Part shown: in pieces, positions 22,763 to 33,940 of the stretch
Layout: every line of letters starts with the position of its first letter
Numbering within the stretch: position 1 is the stretch's first letter
The notes under the pieces: model-generated
Told to the model about the DNA's origin: nothing
The model's input: only the letters and a program-made list of their open reading frames with translations
Databases searched by the model: none
Program-made: the position numbers and the translations under genes
Origin: Pseudoneurospora amorphoporcata
Lineage: Eukaryota; Ascomycota; Sordariomycetes; Sordariales; Sordariaceae
Assembly (NCBI GenBank): GCA_033297205.1
Contig: MU859081.1
Coordinates: forward strand, 62,001-126,000
Reading direction: 5' to 3'
DNA: 64,000 nt

Positions 22763-23462
22763 TCACACCTCGTGCGCCTGAAGTTGATCCGTCGCTCCTC
22801 TTTTCAGTTCAATATTCTCTCTCTCCAACTCCTCAACCCTCTTCCTCATCTGCTCCATCCCCTCAGACACTCCAATACTGAGCTCCTCGATGATCTTGAT
22901 AAGCCTCCAGAGACGCAGGACAATAATCAGCCCCGCGATTTCCTCGATGCCGTCCCCATGCAACACCAGCATGACAACATCCACGGCAAAGCTCGCAACG
23001 ATAACCGTGGCATCCAGCCAGTGAAACCACTCTTCAAAGAAGCTGTTCAGGGCCAATTACCACAGAGTAGCAAGTTAGTCAACATTCTCTTCAAAGAAAA
23101 CGAGCCGGAAAAAAAAGAACGACATCACAAGCTCACCCAGCTCCAAAAGCCCAAATCATACCCGCCAACTCGACCAGAAACAAGGAGCTGACCACCATCC
23201 CGAACGCGTGCAACCCCTCCCTTGTCTCGGCCACCCACTCTGCGCCCTCCTGCTCTAGGTCGCAGGCGATCAGGGCCACGAAGATGTCGGCCACGATGGA
23301 TGCTACGTCCATGGCCACAAGAGCGAGGACGATGTAGTGTTTTGTTTTGGACGAGAGGAACGCCCTTGCTTGCGCTAAGAGGTGGCGGTGGGACCGTGCC
23401 CATGATGACGAACATAATTGGGGGAACAGGCCATTCTGAGACGAGGGAGAGCTGAAGGCCAT
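22763..23462 (-). CDS. Voltage-gated proton channel, Hv1 family
   Basis: Predicted 201-aa channel with a voltage-sensor domain and no separate pore, letting H+ leave the cell. Exons are 23462-23137 and 23042-22763; the 94-nt GT-AG intron splits Gly109. S1 carries D52 in LVAMDVASIVAD (the position of human D112). S2 has E98 in LFLVELAGM. S3 has D119 and D130 in WLDATVIVASFAVD. S4 reads LRLWRLIKII with R152, R155 and K158, where animal Hv1 has a third Arg. Residues 161-195 form a predicted coiled coil (EGMEQMRKRVEELERENIEL), as in Hv1 dimers. The N-terminus is uncertain: an upstream ATG at 23557 could join at an acceptor ending at position 23410 or so by a weak 53-nt intron and give a different leader. 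Family assignment rests on S1-S4 and does not depend on the start. Confidence 0.82.
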
Positions 23463-23839
23463 GTGTATGCGATGAGGGGAGGCGGAGAGGGAAGCTCTTC
23501 GTCGGGTGTTGCTGCAAGCGTGTAGAGAGGCGGGCTTCGAGAGTCTGACTCGGTCATTCTTCCTTCGACAACCTGAAAATGGAGAATGGGTTCGACTGGG
23601 CCATGCGAGATGAAAGGAATGTGAATGAGTGCTGAAGATGAAAAGCGTTCAGAGGAAGATTGTGACGATTGAACGTTAGGAGTACGTTCGTGAATGGGTG
23701 AGCATGTGTCGTCTCACCATGCGAATCAGCTGTTATCACTTGGAGTGGCCCATGTGATATTGTGGACAGCTGTGGGAGGATCAATGAACTCAAGAGAGCA
23801 AGTACCCTACTCATTTCAGTGACTTTTGATATAAAAAAA

Positions 23840-24223
23840 GAGCTTGACTTCCCGCACCGTCCCTTTTGACTTGATGTACCCTTTTTGATTTGATGTACCG
23901 CTATGATAGCTAATATAGTTTTCAATCGTTTTTGTGTGAAAATTTCCGGTATTTTTAATATTTCGAACATAGCAGTACGCTAAGTCAATTACGGTATACT
24001 AAGTCGATCGCTATCGCGGTCGCTATCGCTGGCGATAGCGGTATGGAAGCTAGAGGTAAGTTGTATTGTAAATATCGCATGCGAAATTACGGATTGATTT
24101 TACTATACAAAACGGGTGCTTTACATGTTAGTTGTCATTCAGCTGTCGGGTGGAGTAAGTGCGGTACATCAAGTCAAAAAAGGGTACGCGAGGACATTAG
24201 GGACGGTGCGGAAAGTTAAGCTC
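23840..24223. mobile_element. MITE-like element, 384 bp, with about 62-bp terminal inverted repeats
   Basis: The left arm (23840-23901) begins GAGCTTGACTTCCCGCACCG. The right arm (24161-24223), read in reverse complement, begins GAGCTTAACTTTCCGCACCG; both arms end ...TTGATGTACCGC, with mismatches concentrated in the middle. The left arm holds two close copies of TTGAYTTGATGTACC. An identical 8-bp TAAAAAAA flanks both ends (23832-23839 and 24224-24231) and may be a target-site duplication, although it is low complexity. Internally there is a perfect hairpin, CGCTATCGC-TG-GCGATAGCG (24021-24040), preceded by further GCTATCGC copies. No coding frame is inside, so it would need a transposase supplied from elsewhere. 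An 8-bp duplication would suit hAT-type elements. Confidence 0.75.
24021..24040. repeat. Perfect hairpin inside the MITE-like element
   Basis: Nine-base arms CGCTATCGC and GCGATAGCG around a two-base loop. Two more GCTATCGC-like copies lie just upstream (24009-24018), so the element has a compact palindromic centre. Confidence 0.85.
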
Positions 24224-25333
24224 TAAAAAAAAAGGCAAGAATGACCATGGATGGACCAGTAGAAGGTAGCATCGATCAGCGGGTTGGCCTCAAGTTCGTA
24301 GCAAGAACGTTTCCCAATCCTGGAGCTACCTCTAGGGTAAGTATAGACCAGACTTAAGAGAGGTGCAGGTAAGTACCTTAAGATCTGAAGTGTTTCTGAG
24401 TAAGAACAACTGCGTTTATAGGAAGAGATACCCCCATCGTCTTTCCTTTTCCACATGGACTGAGTAGTCATATAAGTTTACGGGATGGAAAAGCGGATGA
24501 TTTCCTGCGCTTATCATGGGAACGTGATGTAGCTAATCGAACTTTGACTGAGGCACCCCTCAGGCAATATCAGATTTAATTTCACTTTGGCATCAGGCAG
24601 GCCTCAGCCTTTTGCCCTTGAACCAAGACCGGACTGAAGGTTCAAATCAACCACGTTCGGATGACACCATGCATGTAGACTCTAATCCAACATCGTGTGT
24701 CACAACAGACCAAAGGGGTATCATTAGATGCTTCAGCCGGCGCTCTCAAGACACCAATGCGTGCAACATCCCGCCGTTTGCGACAAACCGCCATATCTTC
24801 GATCCCATACACCTCGCTTCCAGCGCTAGGCGGAGCAATGTATCCAGCAAGTCCATCCATCTGATTATGATACACGAGTCCGAATGGTACCTGCAAGCAT
24901 ATCCCGAGGCAATGCATCTGTAATGGCCATTAAAGACCCGGAATACCATAAAAACAAAACCAATGCTGACCTTTCACCGTGCAAGTCTAATTCCAAAAAA
25001 CATCAATACAAAGAACGAAATCCCGAACCAAAAGAGAAAGAGTACACTGGCACGTCTTTATGGTATAATGGTGTGTCCCAACGCCCTATATGCAAATCGC
25101 TACCTCTCCATGAAAATGATACCCTTCCCAGCCCATCCCGGATTCCTCCCAAAGAATTCCATGATCCTCCGGTTACGCTAGCCCTTGACCGCAGAGAAAT
25201 GCAAATGTGTTGGTTGAATGTGTCCCCCGCCATGATGAAGCCCAGTTCGTTGTACTCCATGCCCATGATGTATCTCAACCGTGAGGCATATCTGTCGTCT
25301 ATCTAGCAAAGAAGGGATTCCGCTTGTCGGTGT

Positions 25334-26086
25334 TTAGGTGTGACGGCTCCTTTTCGAGTTCTGGTTGAAGGGATCCTTGTCATTGCCAGGCCCAAAGTTG
25401 TCGATTCGGAAGAATTCTGCAAGATCGACCACCTTTCGCTTCTGTCCTGCACCCCGGCCGAGTGTTCGTGTAGCAGACTGTCTGAGCGCGCGGTTTCTGT
25501 TGTTGCGCGAACTTGTCGAGGTCGAGACGGGGCGATTCCTGGGAGCATCAGAAAGCGCCAGGTTTTCCAACTTCATCGCCTCCTCGTGAGGGAACGGGTG
25601 TGGCGATTGAAAGGTGAATGTTTCTTGTGTTGGCACCACAATCTGGAAGTCTTCTAGGTGGGAAGGTGGCTGTCGCTGCTGGGACTCCTGCTGCGGTTGC
25701 TCGTGATCTTGTGGTTGCTCTTGTTGGGGAGGTTCGAGTACAGCAGGGGCAGGTGGTGAGTCTCTCATTTGGTCCTCCTCTTGAATTGGATCTGATGATT
25801 GCGCCTGGGGCGATAGTGCGGGCTCGATTTTTTCGTCATCGTCGCTCTCTGCCGTTGGGAGATCCCGACCGTCCAAGCGCTCTGTCGCCCAACTCCGAAT
25901 AATCCATCCTTCGCCGTCACTCAAGCCCAACCTCCTCCTGTCGAGGAACGCGAGAAGATCATCGAGACAATCTTGGTATCCCTCGCTACGCGCCTTTGCG
26001 ACGGCGGGAGCGGTGGTCTTATACAGCTTGGTCACCGACAAAGCGGCAGCTTTGAAGGCTTCGAGAAGATCGTTGTCGGCGCTCAT
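25334..26086 (-). CDS. Unknown 250-aa protein, likely conserved in filamentous fungi
   Basis: Intronless. The frame is open further upstream to 26476, but ATG 26086 (MSADNDLLEAFKAAALSVTK) is chosen because it starts a well-behaved helical domain. Residues 1-75 (YQDCLDDLLAFLDRRRLGLS, then GWIIRSWATERLDG) look like a folded, conserved N-terminal helical unit. The middle is acidic and then Gln/Pro/Glu-rich (100-150). The C-terminus is basic (GAGQKRKVVDLAEFFRIDNF ... KRSRH), with a possible nuclear localisation signal around KRK and KRSR. No enzyme motif is visible. It is divergent from the ISWI gene, about 1.75 kb apart. The family is not named because I do not recognise it with confidence; a nuclear role is only a guess from the basic tail. 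Confidence 0.65.
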   Translation of the reverse strand: MSADNDLLEAFKAAALSVTKLYKTTAPAVAKARSEGYQDCLDDLLAFLDRRRLGLSDGEGWIIRSWATERLDGRDLPTAESDDDEKIEPALSPQAQSSDPIQEEDQMRDSPPAPAVLEPPQQEQPQDHEQPQQESQQRQPPSHLEDFQIVVPTQETFTFQSPHPFPHEEAMKLENLALSDAPRNRPVSTSTSSRNNRNRALRQSATRTLGRGAGQKRKVVDLAEFFRIDNFGPGNDKDPFNQNSKRSRHT

Positions 26087-27842
26087 TGCGGCGAACCGGT
26101 GAAAAAGTTGTATTGTGAAATAAACGCAGCGCTGTCTGTTTGTGGTAGGGTGTTGCTGGTTGCCGAATGGATGGTTAGGGTGGACGTAGCCAAAGGTGCG
26201 GTCCAAAGAAACAAAGAAAGACAAAGCTCGCTGATGAGTCGGTGATGGTTTGTTCAGGAGGAATGCAATGATGTCTTCCGGGGCTGAGGTGGGTAAGGCC
26301 AGGAGGGGTTTTTGCTGGAGTATCGCTTGTGGGTCAGTTCCGTTGCTAGTGGATACGAAGCGAAGTGAGGGAGTTGTCTGGACCCTTTCGATTGGACGGA
26401 GTCGCTGATGTTTAAACAAGCACGTGTACACAGGAACTGAACCTTGCCCGTCCGTGTGGATACAGGATGCTAACAAAAGGTTATGAACTGGAGAGGATAC
26501 AAAAGAATGGGCAATCGAGACGTTCGAGTTGCAACCGTGCGCTTTTGGCGAACTCGAACCTCGTGGTTTCCCAGACGCGGACTCGAGGTTGGTAGAACGT
26601 TCCAGTTTGGTGAATGAGTAAGACGAAATCGGCCTTGGTCGTCCCTGCCATTCTCAAAGTTACATATCTATCGAGGTCTTGCCAGCGGCATTTCATTTCC
26701 TTCCAAGTAGCGTGAACGTGACGTGGTGTCAGTGCATCTGTTGCACCTTTAGGTCAAAGACCATGACCTGGGCGCCTGCCATTTGCACCACTGCATGCGC
26801 AACAGCCAAGTCGATGTTTGACAGTTGATGATGTGGCGTCGCCCGTAGACGGGATGGAGCAAGCTTAAGCCGGGCATAGGTACCTCTAGACTGTGGACCA
26901 AGCACCGGCAGGGCAACGGAAAGTTTGCGGCAGAGCTGAAGTGAAAAACTGATCAAATGGATCTACGAATACCGAAAGTTGGTTTCAGTAATATGATTTT
27001 TGAATTTACTGATTGATGATAAATATGTGGTAAGCAAAATAGATTACGGGAACGACAGTCAAGATTACCTCTACAGGTAGGAGGTACGTTGGAATGTGGC
27101 TCTCAAAAAACGGCCACTGCCCCTGCTCGATGTATGCTGTGCCTGAACTAATCGCGTTTAGTGCGGGAGTTAAGCGGACGATACCTCCTTCGACTTGAAA
27201 GAAACCTACCTTATCCGTGTCCTTCTACACACGCGAGCAACACATGGTAGGAATAAACTGAACGGTTTGTGCTTACGACTTCAGCAGCATAAGTTGAGGT
27301 TCCTGAGCCTTCCCTCAAAAGGTACCGTACGTCAGTGTGCCCCAAAAGCGTCTAGCGTGTGGATCAAACAGGGACCCGAGTCGTCCAACCGACCGGCAAG
27401 GTACCGGCTGGCAGACGCCAAAGGCCTGCGTCTCAGCTGCCCGGCACTCGACTTGATCCCCTCCGTTACCTGGACCCTCCATGTGATTGGTTGAATGAGA
27501 CGCGGTTTCGCCCATTTGGGATCCTCGACTCTCGAGAAATTCCCACCCGCGGGCATCTCGACCTTTCAACAAACACCATTCCCAGACCGCGCTTCCTTCC
27601 CGTCAACCTGCCAGCCAACCGCGAGGTCGCTGGCCATCACCAAACTCATTCCAGAAACGAGGGAATCTGCACGACTTGCGCTGCAACCGACATCGCCCAC
27701 GGAAACGCGTTCCAGTCGCGTTTAAGTGGTTTTGGGCCGTCTAAGCCAGGGGCCTTCCAGTCCGGACTCCGGTTCACCCTCAACCGAACAAGCGGACGAA
27801 CAACACAACACTGCACCAACCAACAAAAATTCCCCCATTATC
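26087..27842. other. Divergent promoter region
   Basis: 1.75 kb between two divergent genes. A 178-codon plus-strand frame (27359-27895) runs into the ISWI start in another frame, starts with GTG and has no motif. The segment 26980-27060 is AT-rich. No repeat was recognised. Confidence 0.5.
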
Positions 27843-30800
27843 ATGGCCCCACGTTCGCGACAGCCTGTCAACGACGACGACGCGTCAATGCCTGACGCCC
27901 GAGAGACTTCCAATGCTCCCGCATCAGAGATGGTATGAGGCCTACCCTTTCAATGAGTGCGCATTTGCGCCAATGCACTTTGCTTTTCGCGGCAATGGAA
28001 CTGACATTTGGCCGCGGCCGTACAGGACGTCGACGAGACGCCCGACTACACCGACTCTGACACGAACCCAAATACTACCGAGAGCAGCGTCGCAGGCGAG
28101 CCACTAGATGGGCGTAAAAAGCGATCTGAGGCCAACCAACTACGACGGAGCATTTTCGGCAAAAAGCATGACAGGCTAGGAGAGTCCAAAGTAAGCTATT
28201 CCAACCGCACATATCAGACTGTCCTTACGTCTCGAATCATGGTTCTCGGTCGCAACTGCGGGCACTCTGATTTGTGATCCTAACTCGGCTCCAGGAAGAT
28301 GATTCGCTCCGAAGATTTCGCTACCTCCTTGGCCTGACCGACCTTTTCCGTCATTTCATCGAGACAAACCCGAACCCCAAGATCCGCGAGATCATGGCCG
28401 AAATTGATCGCCAAAATGCCGAGGACGCAAAGAACAAGAAGGGCGCTGGTCGCCAAGGCGGTGCTACTAGTGAGAGGCGTCGTCGGACCGAAGCTGAGGA
28501 AGACGCCGAGTTGCTCAAGGACGAGAAAGTGGGAGGCTCCGCCGAAACCGTGTTCCGCGAGTCGCCTGCCTTTATTCAGGGCCAAATGAGGGACTACCAA
28601 ATTGCTGGTCTCAATTGGCTGATCTCCCTCCACGAAAACGGCATTTCGGGCATCCTGGCCGACGAAATGGGTCTCGGAAAGACACTACAGACCATCTCCT
28701 TCTTGGGTTATCTGCGGCACATCATGGATACCACCGGTCCCCATTTGGTTATTGTTCCCAAATCGACTCTGGACAACTGGAAGCGAGAGTTTGCCAAGTG
28801 GACACCAGAGGTCAATGTGCTGGTGTTGCAGGGTGCCAAGGAGGAACGTCAGCAGCTCATTGCAGACCGCCTTGTGGACGAGAACTTCGACGTTTGCATC
28901 ACCAGTTACGAGATGATTCTCAGGGAGAAGGCTCACTTGAAGAAGTTTGCTTGGGAGTACATCATCATCGACGAGGCCCATCGTATCAAGAACGAGGAGT
29001 CTTCGCTGGCCCAAGTAATCAGAGTCTTCAACTCGAGGAATCGTCTCTTGATTACTGGCACTCCTCTGCAAAACAACCTGCACGAGCTCTGGGCTCTGCT
29101 CAACTTCTTGCTACCAGATGTCTTTGGAGATTCTGAGGCGTTTGACCAATGGTTCTCTGGCCAAGACAGGGATCAAGACACGGTTGTACAGCAGTTGCAC
29201 CGTGTACTACGGCCCTTCTTGCTGCGCCGTGTCAAGAGTGATGTCGAGAAGAGCCTCCTGCCCAAGAAGGAAGTCAACGTCTACATTGGCATGTCGGAAA
29301 TGCAGGTAAAATGGTACCAGAAGATTCTTGAAAAAGATATCGATGCCGTCAATGGAGCTGGCGGGAAGCGCGAGTCCAAGACAAGGCTCTTGAACATTGT
29401 TATGCAGCTTCGCAAGTGCTGCAACCATCCTTACCTCTTCGAGGGAGCCGAGCCTGGTCCTCCCTATACCACAGATGAGCATCTCGTTTACAACGCGGGA
29501 AAGATGCTCGTACTGGATAAGCTGCTTAAGCGACTTCAGAAGCAGGGCAGCCGCGTCCTTATTTTCTCTCAGATGAGCCGTTTGTTGGACATTCTCGAGG
29601 ACTACTGTGTATTCCGCCAATACAAGTACTGCCGTATTGATGGCGGCACTGCCCACGAAGATCGTATTGCGGCTATCGATGAGTACAACAAACCCGGCTC
29701 GGACAAGTTTGTTTTCTTGTTGACGACCAGAGCCGGTGGTCTCGGCATCAACCTTACTACTGCCGACATTGTCGTCCTCTATGACAGCGATTGGAACCCG
29801 CAGGCCGATTTGCAGGCCATGGACCGCGCCCATCGTATTGGACAGACAAAGCAAGTGGTGGTTTATCGTTTCGTTACGGATAACGCCATCGAAGAAAAGG
29901 TGTTGGAACGTGCAGCGCAAAAGCTGCGCCTCGATCAGCTGGTCATCCAGCAGGGTCGTGCTCAGATTGCCGCCAAGGCTGCAGCTAACAAGGATGAGCT
30001 TTTGTCCATGATCCAGCATGGTGCCGAGAAGGTCTTCAAGAGCAAGGGCGGTTTCGGTGCCTTGCCTGAGAATGGCGCCGAGTTGGCTGATGACGATATC
30101 GATGCTATTCTTGCGGCGGGTGAGAACCGAACCAAGGAGTTGAATGCCAAGTACGAAAAGCTCGGACTTGATGACCTGCAAAAGTTCACATCGGAATCAG
30201 CGTACGAGTGGAACGGAGAAGATTTCGCGGCTCGCAAGAAGGACATTGGCATCAACTGGATCAACCCGGCGAAGCGTGAACGCAAGGAGCAGATCTACTC
30301 CATCGACAAGTACTATAAGCAGGCTCTGCAGACCGGCGGAAGGACAGCGGACACAAAGCCCAAGGCGCCGCGCGCTCCCAAGCAGGTACCTGTGCACGAC
30401 TATCAATTCTATCCCCTCCGACTCCGCGAATTGCAAGATAGAGAGACGGCATACTACCGGAAGGAGATTGGCTACAAGGTTCCCCTCCCTGATGGCGATG
30501 ACGAGACCCTGGAAGAGCGCGAGGCGGAAAGGGCTCTGGATCAACAAGAGATCGACAACGCCACGCCCTTGACAGAAGAGGAGCAAGCTGAGAAGCAAAA
30601 GCTTGCAGAGCAAGGCTTTGGTGACTGGAACAGGCGAGACTTCCAGCAGTTCATCAACGGCTCTGGCCGCTATGGCCGCAACGACTACGAAGGGATCGCG
30701 CAGGAAGTCGACAGCAAGACTCCTGCAGAAATCAAGGCGTATGCCAAGGTATTTTGGCAACGGTATACCGAGATTCCGGACTACAATAAGTACCTCAAGG

Positions 30801-31484
30801 TCATTGAGGATGGTGAGGAGCGTATGCGCAAGATTGAACATCAGCGCAAGATGTTGCGTAAGAAGATGAGCCAGTACCGCGTGCCATTGCAGCAACTCAA
30901 GATCAACTACACTGTCTCGACAACCAACAAAAAGGTCTACACGGAGGAAGAGGACAGATTCCTCTTGGTGATGTTGGACAAGTATGGCGTCGATTCGGAG
31001 GGCATCTATGATAAGATCCGGGATGAGATCCGCGAGAGCCCCCTTTTCCGCTTCGACTGGTTTTTCCTCAGCCGTACTCCCATTGAGATCAGTCGTCGCT
31101 GCAACACTCTGCTGACGACGATCGTCAAGGAGTTTGAGGACGAGCCTAGCACCACCACCACCAAGGCCAAGGCAAACGGAGTCAATGGCAAGCTCAAGCG
31201 TGAAGCGGATGATGGAGACAACGATGAGGACGGCCTCTTGGGCCTGGCCCCTGCCAAGAAGAAGACCAAGGCGAATGGTGTCAAGGTAAGCATGTGACTG
31301 CCTTTCCCCCTTTGGAGATGCTCGAACTAATTCACCTGCCCAACAGAACAAAGCGTTAGACAATGTTAAGTCAGCATCCGGTAGCAAAGCCACCTCGGCT
31401 GCCCCTTCGCGCGCAACAAGCGTGGCGTCAACGGATTCGAAGGCGACAAAGGGCAAGGCCGCCCCCAAGGGAAAGAAGAAATAG
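27843..31484 (+). CDS. isw1: ISWI-family chromatin-remodelling ATPase
   Basis: Predicted 1127-aa SNF2 ATPase that slides and spaces nucleosomes in the nucleus. Exons are 27843-27932, 28026-28190, 28295-31285 and 31347-31484; all introns are GT-AG and phase 0. The N-terminal 85 residues are acidic. Helicase motif I is DEMGLGKT near residue 208-215, motif II is DEAH near 310 and motif VI is DRAHRIGQ near 595. The HAND segment starts near 789 (QFYPLRLRELQDRETAYYRK), SANT near 859 (GDWNRRDFQQFINGSGRYGR) and SLIDE near 960-1030. HAND-SANT-SLIDE separates ISWI from Snf2, Chd and Ino80. The small last exon adds a Lys/Ala/Ser-rich tail ending KGKKK. In Neurospora the ISWI homologue is also called crf4-1. 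Length matches yeast Isw1/Isw2 (about 1120). Confidence 0.95.
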
Positions 31485-32655
31485 ACCGCTGGAAGGCGGT
31501 TCAGGTGTGAGAGATAAGCTACGACACATGTATTGAGTCGCCCTGTTATTCAACGTTGTAGTTGCGATTCATATGGCTGGATGAAGGGGTATGGATGGTT
31601 CTCTGACAAAAAAGAAAAGGCCGGTCTAGAGAGGCTTTAATGCAGTGGGCTCGCGGCGTTTTCGTTGTATCTTGTTTGTGTGGCGGTCAGCGATGGAGAG
31701 TTTATCTACCGTAGTTTAGAGAGGATTATCTCTGCCTACATGAGGAATAAAAGGCACATCATTCAGAAGCAGTTCTCTTAGAGACGCATGGAACGTGACG
31801 TGTGCAGCTTTACCGTACAATTCCCATTACTTCGTTTTCCAGGACAATCCGGCTACCCAGGATTGAAGGTCTGCCAGTTGTGTTTAGCTGTATGTTTGTG
31901 GTTGGTGATATAGTTCACAGAAAATTGACCCAGCGTCGCCGGAATGTCCTGAAAATTGAATTGAAAGAATGGTACGGTTGTTTCGTACCCCTGTCTTGTT
32001 ATTTCGACCACTTTCTTTTTTTTTTTTAGGAAGCTCAATCCCGCACAGGGGAGCAGAAGAACAATGGAGACTGAAAATCGACGTCTACTTGTTACGTCAA
32101 ATCTAATATCACATGAACAAGTCCGCACGAGGCAAGAAGCAGAAGAACGACCAAATTCCAATACGCATAACAAACGACTCTTCCGCGGATCAAGAACAGC
32201 GGAAACTCGCTTCCTTCAAAGGGGGTCCCTTTTCCGCAAAAAAGAGTGAAAATTTCCCCCTTTTATCCTCGCGACTCATTTGTTCGTTTGTCCGCCTCAT
32301 CATACCACCTGGTCTCCCCAATTTTGCTCTTTTTCACTTTTTTTCACCACTTTCTGTGTGGAACCGCCCAAGTTCTCAGATTAGTTTGCCTGAAAAAAAA
32401 CGCCGTTTGTGAAATGCCCATTTCCCCCAAATTCTTGGATCCCTGGACGCGCGATATAAAAGAACCCGTTTGCTCATTTCTTTCCTCCGACAAGTAGAGA
32501 GAAAATCCTGAACTCAACAACACAACACAACACACATATTTCGTTTCCCGAGATCCGCCCCTTTCCTTTCGGCCGGCCCTTCTCGAATCCTTCTGCTTGC
32601 TGAAAATCCGGAAGTCGGTCGATCGAATGTCGATGTCGATGGTGGAATCCGCCAC
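31485..32655. other. Convergent 3' spacer
   Basis: About 1.2 kb between the ISWI gene and the convergent eIF3i gene. AT-rich with T9 and A8 runs near 32019 and 32392. No coding signal was seen. Confidence 0.5.
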
Positions 32656-33940
32656 TTAGGCAGAAACGGTCTGCTGCTGTTGTTGCTGGTTGAGCTTGTT
32701 TTGCCTCTCCCTCTCGACCTCGTACATAAAGTCGTAGTAACCCTTGTCGAAGTGGTGGATACGGACGTAACCGTCCTCACCACCGCTGGCGTAGCTCTTG
32801 CCGGTCGGGTCGGCGGCGACCGTGTTGAGGGGGCCGAAGTGACCGCGCACGCGACCAATCTCGCTCTCGAAGATCTTGTGGTAGAAACGCGCCTCGAATT
32901 TACCCTGGCGCGCGGAGGTGGTGGTGACATCCATGGCGGCCTGACCACCACCGAGGATGACGTAGTCCTTCTTGCGAGTGATGGTAGCGCTGTTAAGAGG
33001 GGTGTCGGCGGGGTAGGTCTTGAGAACCTCGAGGTCCTTGGCTGTGATGAGCTGTGGGAATCAGAGAGGTTAGCATGTGGTTCATCCTCTGCAGAGTTAT
33101 TTTCGCCGATTTAAAAGACCGTTTTGGAGAAGAAAAAAGGGGTAGTTGTGGAGCCCTATGACATACCTTGGAGGTCTTGTCCTTGGAAGCGGTGATGAAG
33201 TATGTGCGGTCGTGCGACCACTGGAGATCGGTGATGGGCTGGTTGAGCTCGTGGATGGGGATGTTGTAGAGGAGGTCGCCGTTCTTGCCGTCAAACTGGG
33301 AGATGGAACCGTCCTCGTGGCCGGCAATGATGTACTTGCTAAGGTAACTCCAGCCGGCGACGGTGGCCTTGCTATCCTCGCAGACAATAGTCATGGCCTT
33401 CTCGTCGCTCTGCTCGGCGTCAACGTCGAGCTTGATGTCGAGGACGACGATGGTACCGAGATGACCCATGCGCTTCTCCGTCACACCCAAAAGCTTGCTG
33501 CCATCCTCGCTGAACTCAACGCGCTTGACAGCAGTAGGGAAGTCCCATGTCTTGAGAAGTCTGCCGGTCTTGATCTCCCAGAGGCGGATGGTGTTGTCGG
33601 CGGAACCGGAGGCGAGGATGGTGGATGTGGGGTCAACATCGATGGTCCAGATGGCACCCTGGTGGCCGTGGTATGTACCGAGACGCTCGCCGTTGTGCGC
33701 GAACCAAACGCAAATCTGCTGGTCCTTGGAAACTGAGAAGAGCAAATCACCGTCGCGGTTGTACCTGTAGGGAGAAAGGAATTGACGTTAGAGGCTGTGT
33801 GTCTGTATGACCGGTATGCCAAAACCAAAACATCAAGAGGGGTTGGGTCGGGGTGGTTGTGGTATGCGATGATGCGGAGGGAAGACGAACTTGATCTGGG
33901 TGAGGGCACGCTCGTGGCCCGAAAGAAGAATGGGCCTCAT
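32656..33940 (-). CDS. tif34: Eukaryotic translation initiation factor 3 subunit I (WD40)
   Basis: Predicted 347-aa WD40 propeller, a core subunit of eIF3, which recruits mRNA to the 40S ribosome in the cytosol. Exons are 33940-33891, 33764-33167 and 33051-32656. Intron 1 (126 nt) has the unusual donor AA/GTTCGT; the join rebuilds the typical start MRPILLSGHERALTQIK followed by YNRDGDLLFSVSKD. Intron 2 is 115 nt. WD repeats with GH..WD-type ends are visible, for example GHQGAIWTIDVDPTSTILAS followed by GSADNTIRLWEI, and near the C-terminus RVRGHFGPLNTVAADPTGKS. The tail contains six Gln (KLNQQQQQQTVSA). Length equals the family norm (about 345). The gene is divergent from the C1-THF synthase gene, with about 1.3 kb between them. 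Confidence 0.95.

Larger units (their letters stand above)
23463..25333. other. Intergenic with one MITE-like element
   Basis: About 1.9 kb. The only structured feature is the inverted-repeat element at 23840-24223. A 140-codon plus-strand frame at 24884-25306 lacks motifs and is not supported. Confidence 0.5.

Noticed and set aside
27359..27895. 178-codon frame upstream of and overlapping the ISWI start
   Set aside because: GTG start, no motif, and out of frame with the ISWI protein.
29207..31468. Antisense frames of 324 and 423 codons over the ISWI gene
   Set aside because: They lie opposite conserved helicase, SANT and SLIDE coding sequence and lack any protein signature.
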